From Acidobacteriota bacterium (GTDB lineage Bacteria > Acidobacteriota > Terriglobia > Terriglobales > Acidobacteriaceae), in NCBI GenBank assembly GCA_003225005.1, contig QIAN01000077.1:1-54452 (forward strand): a stretch of DNA of 54,452 bases, written 5' to 3'. The position numbers and the translations under genes were made by a program. The notes under the pieces were generated by a model. That model ran no database searches. It was not told where the DNA came from and saw nothing but the letters and a program-made list of their open reading frames with translations. Positions 6,721 through 14,360 of this stretch are shown in pieces. Each line of letters starts with the position of its first letter. Positions within the stretch are counted from its first letter, which is position 1.

Positions 6721-8689
6721 ACTGCTGGCTGAGGGTCTTGTAGGTCTCGCGCAATATCTGGCCGGTCTGCGGATCGACGTACCTTCGAATCGCAGCGCCC
6801 GCCGCGTTCACGTCAACGACGCGGGCTTCCACATCGCCGACCTTCTCCGTTCCATTCGCCTGGAAGACAAAACCGGGATCATTCCAATGTGATGCGATAA
6901 AGATGGGATCACGCTTGATTTGCTCCAGCGCTTCCGCCTTTCGCTCAGCAGGCATGGCTTGAGTGCCCATGCCGGAACTGGCGAATGCAGAGTCGGGGGC
7001 GACCACGATCGTCACTGTTCCTTGAGCGGCTTGTATTTCTGCATGCAAGTGGTCGGGATAGACAATGATGGATTCCATTGGCATGGGGAAATCGCCTTGC
7101 GGTGTTTTCTGAATGACGGTGAGTTTGGCTTTGAGCGACTTGATGGCCGCAAGCTTTGCGTCGCCTCCCATCGCGGTCACGACTTTGGCGACTAGGGCGT
7201 TGCCTTCGGCGTTCGAGGCCGTTGGCTTGGGGGCTTCTTCTTGCTGCGCTCCCGGCGGTGGCGGAATGGTGATGTCGATTTCCTTCACCGGCCCGAGGGA
7301 TGACAGGGGCTTGTCAAACTCTCTGTCTTTGCCGACGACGAGCGTGGCCAGTTGATCTTTGTGCAGATATTTCGCGGCCACGCGGTTTGCGTCCGCGGGT
7401 GTGACTTTTTGGATCTCGGCGGGGTATTTGTCGAGCCAGTCGGCTGGGTACCCGTAGAACTCATAGGTCATGCGTTCGCCGAGAATCTTGTCGGGCGAGT
7501 CGAGACGGAAGATGAACGCGTTAAGAATCGCGTCTTTGGCGCGCTTGAGTTCATCGTCGGTAAACGGATGCTTTTCGAGGTCGTCGATGTCTTCTTGCAG
7601 TGCCTGGACCGATTCGATCGTGGTCTGACTTTTCGTACCCATCACGATTTGCAAAATGCCGGGATGACCGAAGTTTGCTCCGATGCCGCCGCCCACGTGA
7701 TAGGCAAGGCCACGCTTGGTGCGAATGTCGTTGAACAGGCGCGATGAAAAACCTCCGGCGAAAGCTTCATTGAAGACATTGACGGCATAGTAGTCGGGAT
7801 TGTCGCGGCGGATGCCGAGTCCCACCATGTGGATGCTGCTCTGGTTCACATCCTCTTTACGGATGAGGTAGTAGGCGGGTTTGGCGGGATGGTATTGAAC
7901 TTGGTCCTTCGGTAGCGTGGGACCCTTGGGCCACTGGGCAAATGCGGCGCGCAGCTTGGCTTCCACCGCCGCCGAATCGAAGTCGCCACTGACGCCGAGA
8001 ATAATATTGTTGGGATGCATGTAGGTCTTGTGCCAATCGATCAAGTCTTGCTGCGTTATAGCAGCGATGGTGGCATACTCGGGGTCGCGAGCGTAGGGAT
8101 TATCCGGGCCGTACGCAAGTTTAGTGGCTTCCCGCTGCGCGATCTCGCCGATCTGGTCGTTTCGGCGGGAGACGGCGTCGAAGGCTCCCTTCTTGGCGAT
8201 GTCGAGTTTGTCTTCGCGAAATTCAGGATTGCGTAACAGGTCGACGAAAATCTTGAATACATCGTCGAAATCACCTTTAAGACATGACCAGTTGATGGAT
8301 GTCGAGTCCGGCCCGCCGGAGGTTTCAACCTTTGCCGCACGGACTTCCAGGAAGTCATCGAACTCGTCGCCAGTTCTTGTTTTGGTGCCGCCCGTGCGCC
8401 AGACTTCACCATAAATGTCGACCAGGCCGACTTTCTTTGCGGGCTCGTTGTGGGAACCGCCACGAATGCGGGCCGTTCCGTCAATGAGAGGCAGTTCATG
8501 ATCTTCCTGGAGGAAAATCACCATGCCATTGGGTAACAAGATGCGCTTAGGCGGCTGAGGTTTGAACGCTGGCAGGGGTGGAATCGGAATTTGCTTCCAA
8601 TCGCTGGCTTGAGCAGCAGACTGGGGAGGGTACGCAGCGAGAATCGCGGCCAAAATTAGAATCGTGCCAAGGATCGCTCTCTTCTTCAT
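6677..8689 (-). CDS. M16 family peptidase-like protein, non-catalytic partner, with C-terminal lipoprotein-sorting-like domain
   Basis: 670 residues with a signal peptide (MKKRAILGTILILAAILAAY...). Two M16 half-domains cover residues ~45-470. The zinc motif HxxEH is absent: the aligned segment reads GLVDIYGEVWRTGG. The Arg/Tyr substrate-binding pair of non-catalytic subunits is present (TKRGLAYHVGGG). Residues ~495-650 look like a LolA-type beta domain. It would pair with the HxxEH-bearing protein encoded just upstream, like the two subunits of bacterial and mitochondrial processing peptidases. The upstream stop and this start share the bases ATGA (8686-8689), so translation is coupled. The 3' end is probably frameshifted near 6720 (see 6532-6720); sequencing error cannot be excluded. 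Confidence 0.85.
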   Translation of the reverse strand: MKKRAILGTILILAAILAAYPPQSAAQASDWKQIPIPPLPAFKPQPPKRILLPNGMVIFLQEDHELPLIDGTARIRGGSHNEPAKKVGLVDIYGEVWRTGGTKTRTGDEFDDFLEVRAAKVETSGGPDSTSINWSCLKGDFDDVFKIFVDLLRNPEFREDKLDIAKKGAFDAVSRRNDQIGEIAQREATKLAYGPDNPYARDPEYATIAAITQQDLIDWHKTYMHPNNIILGVSGDFDSAAVEAKLRAAFAQWPKGPTLPKDQVQYHPAKPAYYLIRKEDVNQSSIHMVGLGIRRDNPDYYAVNVFNEAFAGGFSSRLFNDIRTKRGLAYHVGGGIGANFGHPGILQIVMGTKSQTTIESVQALQEDIDDLEKHPFTDDELKRAKDAILNAFIFRLDSPDKILGERMTYEFYGYPADWLDKYPAEIQKVTPADANRVAAKYLHKDQLATLVVGKDREFDKPLSSLGPVKEIDITIPPPPGAQQEEAPKPTASNAEGNALVAKVVTAMGGDAKLAAIKSLKAKLTVIQKTPQGDFPMPMESIIVYPDHLHAEIQAAQGTVTIVVAPDSAFASSGMGTQAMPAERKAEALEQIKRDPIFIASHWNDPGFVFQANGTEKVGDVEARVVDVNAAGAAIRRYVDPQTGQILRETYKTLSQQSGRRRDSNGKLEDR

Positions 8690-10239
8690 TGCGCACCCCC
8701 CTCGTCCGAAGTGCTCTGGCCACCACTGGATTGGTCTCGGGCGGCTGCCGGTTTTGCGGTTTCGATCACGCCCACGGTGCGATTCGTATCAACAAATATT
8801 TGATTGGCAATGCGACGTATGTCGGACTTTGTCACTTTGTCGATTCGGTCGACAGTGCGGAAAAGCTCACGCCAGTCGCCGTAACGCCTCTGATAAGTAG
8901 CCAATTGGATTGCCAGTCCCTGATTCTCTGCTAGTCCGCGAATAAGGTTGGCCTTGCTGCGAGTCTTGATCATCTTCAGCTCGTCGTCACTGATATCTTC
9001 TTTCTTGAGGCGCTCGATCTCGACGTGAATGGCTTCGCCGACTTCCTGCGTAGTGTGACCGGGAAGGGGAAATGCATAAAACGCGAAAAGATGCGGATAC
9101 TTTATTCCAGGCAGCCCCGTGAACCCCGCAGAAAAAGACGCGATCTTCTTATCCCGCACCAGCGCACGATAAAGCCGTGAGGTTCGGCCCTCTGACATTA
9201 GGTCGCTAATGGCGTCATACACGGCGTCGTCTTTATCTTCATAGTCGGGGCGGTGGTATCCCTCCAAGTAGAGCGGTTGCGTACTTTCCTTCAAGACAAC
9301 GTTGCGCTCGGAATTTTGCGGAGGCTCGGTTGTGGTGGCTTCATCCGGCTGGGGACGTGCGGGCAACCGACTGAAATACTTTTCGAGAATCGGCATCGCG
9401 TTTGAGGCCTTCACGTCGCCGGCAACTGCGACCGTAATGTTCGAGGCCCCGTAGTATGTATCGAAGAATTTCTGTGCGTCGGTGGCGGAGAACGTATTGA
9501 GGTCGAACATCCAGCCAATAGTAGGCCGGTGATAGGGATGTGCCTCAAACGCCCCCGCGGTGAATTGCTCCAGTAAACGACCAATCGGATTGCTGTCGGT
9601 ACGCAGGCGACGCTCTTCGATTACCACGTTGCGTTCTTTGTAGAATTCGCGCATTACGGGGTGCAGAAAACGCTCAGACTCAAGGTAAGCCCACAACTCC
9701 AGCCGATTCTCGGGGAACGAATAGTGGTAAGCCGTTTCGTCGTAATTGGTGAAGGCATTCATGTCCTCGCCGCCATTTTGTTCGATGAGCTTGCCGAATT
9801 CGTTGGGGATGACGTACTGATCGGCCTCGGCAATGGCGTCTTTCCACGCCTTTTCCAATTGCTGGAGTCTGGCTTCATCACGGCCCACGCGCTTGTCGCG
9901 CTCGGCGATGTAGGCGGCATAAGCGGCCTCCACTTTTTCCAGGGCCACTTTCTCCGCCGGGTAGTTCTTGGTGCCGATTTTATCGGTACCCTTGAAAGCC
10001 ATGTGCTCGAACATGTGGGCCAGCCCGGTTTCTCTCAGGGGGTCCTGCGCCGATCCCGCGTCCACCATGGTAAAGAAAGAGAATACAGGAGCCTCGGGCC
10101 GTTCACAGATGAGAATGATCAGGCCGTTGTCGAGCTGCTTGACCGTAATGCGCTTCTCGAAGGATGCGACGTCCTGAGCTGCGGAGAGGATCGTAAGAAG
10201 TAAAATCAGGATCGACAGCTTCAATATGCGGGATTTCAT
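8686..10239 (-). CDS. M16 family zinc metallopeptidase, catalytic partner
   Basis: About 517 residues with a signal peptide (MKSRILKLSILILLLTILSA). The inverted zinc motif is intact: HMFEH in GLAHMFEHMAFKGT at about residue 85, with the downstream Glu in the NEFGKLIEQNGGEDMNAFT region. The second M16 domain follows at ~220-480. Secreted M16 peptidases of this size act as dimers with a non-catalytic paralogue, here the overlapping downstream gene. I chose ATG 10239, with GGAGGT four bases upstream, over ATG 10266, which would add nine polar residues before the signal peptide and has no ribosome site. The C-terminus is Ser/Gly-rich and probably disordered. Substrate unknown, presumably periplasmic peptides. 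Confidence 0.9.
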   Translation of the reverse strand: MKSRILKLSILILLLTILSAAQDVASFEKRITVKQLDNGLIILICERPEAPVFSFFTMVDAGSAQDPLRETGLAHMFEHMAFKGTDKIGTKNYPAEKVALEKVEAAYAAYIAERDKRVGRDEARLQQLEKAWKDAIAEADQYVIPNEFGKLIEQNGGEDMNAFTNYDETAYHYSFPENRLELWAYLESERFLHPVMREFYKERNVVIEERRLRTDSNPIGRLLEQFTAGAFEAHPYHRPTIGWMFDLNTFSATDAQKFFDTYYGASNITVAVAGDVKASNAMPILEKYFSRLPARPQPDEATTTEPPQNSERNVVLKESTQPLYLEGYHRPDYEDKDDAVYDAISDLMSEGRTSRLYRALVRDKKIASFSAGFTGLPGIKYPHLFAFYAFPLPGHTTQEVGEAIHVEIERLKKEDISDDELKMIKTRSKANLIRGLAENQGLAIQLATYQRRYGDWRELFRTVDRIDKVTKSDIRRIANQIFVDTNRTVGVIETAKPAAARDQSSGGQSTSDEGGAQ

Positions 10240-10364
10240 CGGACCTCCAACGGGTTGGACGGACATGAAGGGCAGAAGGTTTGAACTTACGTGGCGGATG
10301 GGGCGGCTGTCAAACGGTAACCCGCCATTTTCGTGGTGCTTTTAATTCCTGATAAGGACTGCAC

Positions 10365-11495
10365 ATGGCTGACTCGGTAATCGAAATCCAGGAAAAGACT
10401 CTCAAGCTCACGAACCTGGACAAGGTGCTGTACCCCGCAACTGGTTTCACCAAGCGCCAGGTCATCGATTATTACGCGCGTATCGCGCCCCTGCTGCTGC
10501 CTCACCTAAAAGGCCGGGCGCTGACCTTGAAGCGCTATCCCAACGGCGTGGACAGCAAGTTTTTCTACGAAAAGAACGCCCCCCAGCACCGCCCCGATTG
10601 GGTAAAGACCGTGCCCGTCTGGAGCGGAGGCAACAATCGCACTATGTATTACGTTGAGGCAGCCGATCTGCCCACGCTGATATGGCTGGCTAACCTGGCG
10701 GCGATTGAGTTGCACCCATCGCTGGCGTTGGCCAAAGATGTTAGTTGCCCGACCATGATGGTTTTCGACCTCGACCCGGGACCGCCGGCAAATATCGTGC
10801 AATGCTGCCAAGTAGCATTCTGGTTGCGAGAAATCTTTGAGCACTTCAATCTACAGAGCTTTCCAAAAACGTCGGGTTCGAAAGGATTGCAGATTTATGT
10901 TCCTCTGAACACGCGGACAAGTTACGACGTCACCAAGCCCTTTGCCCGGGCACTGGCGCAGTTGCTGGAACAACAACATCCGGATGCAGTGGTTTCGGAT
11001 ATGAAGAAGAGCATTCGCACTGGGAAAGTCTTTGTGGACTGGAGCCAGAATGACGAGCACAAAACCACAGTTGCGGTGTACTCGTTGCGTGCCCGTGAGA
11101 GACCGACGGTTTCCACACCGGTGAAATGGGAGGAGGTTGAACGCACCTTCAAAAAGAAGCACGCCGGGCTTCTACTGTTTGAGGCTCCGCAAGCAGTCGC
11201 ACGGGCTGAGAAGATGGGCGACTTGTTCGAGCCCGTACTCAAGCTGAAACAGAAGCTGCCGGATGTGCGGGGAGCGGGGGTGGGCGAGGGCGCTGCGAAA
11301 GCGAGCGAGCCTGAGCGAATCCAGTTAGCGGCGCAGGCGGAAGCGAGGCCCAACCCAGCCGCCAGGGTCCAGCCTAAAAAAGCGGCCACAAAGAAGACTG
11401 GCAATAAAGCCGCGAACAAATTTAAACGGAAGCCCGTGGCCAAGGATGGCAAGAAGCCGAGCCTAACGGCTGCAAAAAGCAGGCGCAGGGTATAA
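10365..11495 (+). CDS. Stand-alone LigD-type polymerase/primase (PolDom) with basic C-terminal tail
   Basis: 376 residues. Residues ~15-290 form the archaeo-eukaryotic primase fold of the LigD polymerase domain: catalytic acidic motif MVFDLDPG, nucleotide-binding motif TSGSKGLQIYVPL and the third motif VFVDWSQN. Such domains extend or fill ends, preferring ribonucleotides, during Ku-dependent end joining. The last ~75 residues are Lys/Ala/Pro-rich (VQPKKAATKKTGNKAANK), resembling histone H1-like DNA-binding tails. The ligase and phosphoesterase domains of full LigD are absent, and no Ku gene is in the window. ATG 10365 has AAGGA seven bases upstream. A DUF72 gene follows after 34 bases and is probably co-transcribed. 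Confidence 0.9.
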   Translation: MADSVIEIQEKTLKLTNLDKVLYPATGFTKRQVIDYYARIAPLLLPHLKGRALTLKRYPNGVDSKFFYEKNAPQHRPDWVKTVPVWSGGNNRTMYYVEAADLPTLIWLANLAAIELHPSLALAKDVSCPTMMVFDLDPGPPANIVQCCQVAFWLREIFEHFNLQSFPKTSGSKGLQIYVPLNTRTSYDVTKPFARALAQLLEQQHPDAVVSDMKKSIRTGKVFVDWSQNDEHKTTVAVYSLRARERPTVSTPVKWEEVERTFKKKHAGLLLFEAPQAVARAEKMGDLFEPVLKLKQKLPDVRGAGVGEGAAKASEPERIQLAAQAEARPNPAARVQPKKAATKKTGNKAANKFKRKPVAKDGKKPSLTAAKSRRRV

Positions 11496-11529
11496 TCCCG
11501 TGCTCTCCAAGTTTTCGTAGAGAGTCGCT

Positions 11530-12246
11530 ATGTCCCAACTTTTTGCCGGCACTTCCGGATGGGCGTATCCGAGCTGGAAGCCCGATTTCTATCCTGCCAA
11601 GCTGGCGCAAAAAAAATTCCTCGGCCACTACGCCACGCAGCTCAATACGGTAGAAGTGAATTTTAGCTTTCGGCAACTGGTGAAAGAAACAACCATCCAG
11701 AACTGGATCCAGGATACGCCGGCGCATTTCCGCTTTGGCATAAAGGCCCACCAAGTCATCACTCACATTAAGCGGCTGAAGGGTACGGAGGACTTCGTGC
11801 CGCGCTTTCTCGCGACCATCGAGCCGTTAGCCGCCGCGCACAAGCTTGGGCCGGTGCTGTTTCAACTACCGCCCAACCTAAAAGCCGACGCCGCGCTGCT
11901 CAAAGACTTTCTGGCGATTCTGCCGCGCACGGTGCCGGGCGCCTTTGAATTCCGACACGAGTCGTGGTTCGCGGACGCGACTTGGGAAGTGCTGCGATCT
12001 CACAAGGCAGCACTCTGCGTCGCCGAGACCGAACAGCGCACCACGCCTGACGTGGTCACGGGCGACTTTGTTTACTACCGTTTCCGCAAGCCAAGCTATA
12101 CCGATGAAGAACACCGCAGCATGACCGATCGCATCCGCGGGCACCTGACCGCGGGCCGGGACGTGTTTGCTTACTTCAAGCATGAGGAAACGCCGGAAGG
12201 CGCTCTTTCGGCGGTGGAGCTACTGCGGGTCGTGAAGGAGGCGTAA
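11530..12246 (+). CDS. DUF72 domain protein
   Basis: 238 residues, a TIM-barrel-like DUF72 protein of usual length. The family start GTSGWAYPSWKPDFYP, then NTVEVNFSFRQL, FRFGIKAHQVITH, LGPVLFQLPPNLK, FEFRHESWF and the end YFKHEETPEGALSAVELL are all recognisable. No enzymatic activity is firmly assigned to this family as far as I know. It lies 34 bases after the LigD-polymerase gene on the same strand, which suggests, without proof, a link to DNA repair. Confidence 0.9.
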   Translation: MSQLFAGTSGWAYPSWKPDFYPAKLAQKKFLGHYATQLNTVEVNFSFRQLVKETTIQNWIQDTPAHFRFGIKAHQVITHIKRLKGTEDFVPRFLATIEPLAAAHKLGPVLFQLPPNLKADAALLKDFLAILPRTVPGAFEFRHESWFADATWEVLRSHKAALCVAETEQRTTPDVVTGDFVYYRFRKPSYTDEEHRSMTDRIRGHLTAGRDVFAYFKHEETPEGALSAVELLRVVKEA

Positions 12247-12396
12247 CCAGCTGCGTCTCTACGAAATGGTCCCGCCTCTACGGTCTTGGTCTTACCCATT
12301 GACCGTAGAGACTGTTGCTTGCAACGTCTTTGCCGGGGACCTTTCTCATTACTTTGCCCAGTGTCCGATAACGCGCATACTCAAACTCTTCTCTCC

Positions 12397-13374
12397 ATGG
12401 CCTCCGGCACCAACGCGCGCGTGCTTTCGGGCTTTCTCGATTACCTCAGAATCGAGAAGGGGCTTGCGCCGCTTTCCATCAGCGCCTACACCACCGACAT
12501 TCTGCAGTTCGCGGAGTTTCTGGAGAAACGCAAGCGCTTGCTGCTTAGCGTGCGCCGCAACGAGGTTCGCGAATTCATGCAGCAGCTTTTTTCCCATCAG
12601 GTGGATGGCCGAAGCGTTGGCCGGAAGCTTTCCGCATTGCGGCATCTCTACCGGTACCTGCTGCTTGACAAGAAAATTGACCACGATCCCACGCTGAACA
12701 TCGAGTCGCCCCGCCAGTGGAAGGTTCTGCCGAAGTCGCTGGCACGCGATGAAATGGAAGTGACCTTGGCGGCCCCGCTCACACGGGGAAATGCCCCGCG
12801 GCAAGGGCAAGAGCTGCCCGCGTTGGCCGCGCGCGATCGCGCTATGCTCGAAGTGTTGTACGCAGGAGCGCTGCGCGTCTCTGAAATCATCAATGCCAAG
12901 CTCGAAGACTTGAAACTTGACGCCGGATACATGCTGGTGCGGGGCAAGGGCGACAAAGAGCGCGTCGTCCCGCTGGGCAGATCAGCGCAAACGGCGCTGA
13001 CGGAATATCTGACACACTCGCGACCGTTGCTGGCGGCAGGGAAGCGCGGTGCAGTCGCGGCGGCAGCAGGTGCGAGGGCACTAGTCACGAATTCGCCAGT
13101 GCTTTTCATTGCCCGTAGCGGCCGCAGACTAACCCGTCAGAGGGTCTGGCAGATGGTGCGAACCGCGTCGCTGGCCTCGGGCCGCCACGCGTCGCCGCAC
13201 ATGCTCCGACATTCTTGCGCCACGCATATGGTGGAGAATGGCGCCGATCTACGAACCGTGCAGACCATCCTTGGCCATGCCGACATTTCGACGACTCAGG
13301 CGTATACGCATCTGGCGCTAGACCGGTTGCGGACGGTTTATCAGAAGCATCATCCGCGGGCGAAGCAGCGATGA
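12397..13374 (+). CDS. Tyrosine recombinase, XerC/XerD type (first of a tandem pair)
   Basis: About 325 residues from ATG 12397; a GTG at 12361 is an alternative. An N-terminal SAM-like core-binding domain (~8-95) is followed by the catalytic domain (~110-320). The catalytic residues are all visible: Arg in GALRVSEI, Lys in [12 protein letters not shown], His-x-x-Arg in [13 protein letters not shown], His in [14 protein letters not shown] and the nucleophile Tyr in the same segment. The end [10 protein letters not shown] is typical of chromosomal XerC/XerD rather than phage integrases. An Ala-rich insertion ([15 protein letters not shown]) lies between the Lys and His motifs. Its stop overlaps the start of a second recombinase. 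Likely role: chromosome dimer resolution at dif, though no dif-like site was found here. Confidence 0.9.
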   Translation: MASGTNARVLSGFLDYLRIEKGLAPLSISAYTTDILQFAEFLEKRKRLLLSVRRNEVREFMQQLFSHQVDGRSVGRKLSALRHLYRYLLLDKKIDHDPTLNIESPRQWKVLPKSLARDEMEVTLAAPLTRGNAPRQGQELPALAARDRAMLEVLYAGALRVSEIINAKLEDLKLDAGYMLVRGKGDKERVVPLGRSAQTALTEYLTHSRPLLAAGKRGAVAAAAGARALVTNSPVLFIARSGRRLTRQRVWQMVRTASLASGRHASPHMLRHSCATHMVENGADLRTVQTILGHADISTTQAYTHLALDRLRTVYQKHHPRAKQR

Positions 13375-14306
13375 GCAAATTGTTGATTCGACAATCAACC
13401 ATGCCCAAGGCAAACACTATCGTCGGCAAGGCTGTCACGGATTTCCTTCGTCACCTGTGCGAGCGGAATTCTTCGCCGCACACGGTTAAGGCCTACAGCG
13501 GAGATCTTGCGATCTTTTCTGCTTATGCCGGTTCGCGCGGTTGGAAGGATATTGATCACGTTGCGGTGCGAGGGTTCCTGTCGCAACTCTACGAAAAAGG
13601 ATTGAGCAAGACTTCCGTGGCGCGGGCATTGGCGGCGGTGCGTTCGCTGTATCGCTGGCTGGCTCGGGAGGGCGTGGTGGAGCAGAATCCGGCCAAGCTC
13701 GTATCCACGCCCAAGTTGCCGAAGAAACTGCCGCGGGTGCCTACGATTGAAGAGATGAACTCTGTGCTCGATGGCCGGATGCCGGAAGCATCGGCCTTTC
13801 CCGAGCGCGATCAGCTGATGCTGGAATTGCTGTACGGATGCGGCATCCGCAATTCCGAACTGACCGGCATCAACATCGACGACATTCGCCTAAGTGCGGA
13901 AGCGATCCTCATTCGTGGCAAAGGAAAGAAAGAGCGCTATGTGCCCTTCGGAGGCTCCGCGAAGAGTGCACTGATTGCTTATCTGCCCGAGCGGCAGAAG
14001 GCTCTCGCCGAACTGCACAAGAACACGCCCGCTTTGCTAATCAACCGGCGCGGCGGACGACTCACCACACGCAGCGTCGGCCGCATCGTGAAAAAAATCG
14101 CCATTACGAAGGGGTTGTCGCCGGACGTTCACCCACACACTTTGCGTCACGCCTTTGGCACCCACATGCTGGAAGAAGGCGCCGACCTGCGCGCCATTCA
14201 GGAACTGCTCGGCCACGAGCGCCTGGCTACTACGCAGCGCTACACCCAGCTCTCGATGAAACATGTGTTGCAGGTGTACGACCAGACCCATCCGAGAGCG
14301 AAGTAG
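13371..14306 (+). CDS. Tyrosine recombinase, XerC/XerD type (second of a tandem pair)
   Basis: About 311 residues from ATG 13371, which overlaps the previous stop as ATGA; ATG 13401 is also possible. Core-binding domain at ~18-100 ([19 protein letters not shown]), catalytic domain at ~120-305. Catalytic residues are complete: Arg in [12 protein letters not shown], Lys in [38 protein letters not shown] with Tyr. It ends in [10 protein letters not shown]. The two proteins share architecture but differ throughout, so this is an old pair rather than a fresh duplication, and they may form the XerC-XerD heterotetramer. XerC and XerD genes are usually far apart in Proteobacteria, so translational coupling is notable. 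Confidence 0.9.
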   Translation: MSKLLIRQSTMPKANTIVGKAVTDFLRHLCERNSSPHTVKAYSGDLAIFSAYAGSRGWKDIDHVAVRGFLSQLYEKGLSKTSVARALAAVRSLYRWLAREGVVEQNPAKLVSTPKLPKKLPRVPTIEEMNSVLDGRMPEASAFPERDQLMLELLYGCGIRNSELTGINIDDIRLSAEAILIRGKGKKERYVPFGGSAKSALIAYLPERQKALAELHKNTPALLINRRGGRLTTRSVGRIVKKIAITKGLSPDVHPHTLRHAFGTHMLEEGADLRAIQELLGHERLATTQRYTQLSMKHVLQVYDQTHPRAK

Positions 14307-14360
14307 CGCCAGAAATTCCCGACGGGTATGGAGACGGGATGGAGAGGTTCTAAATCGGAA

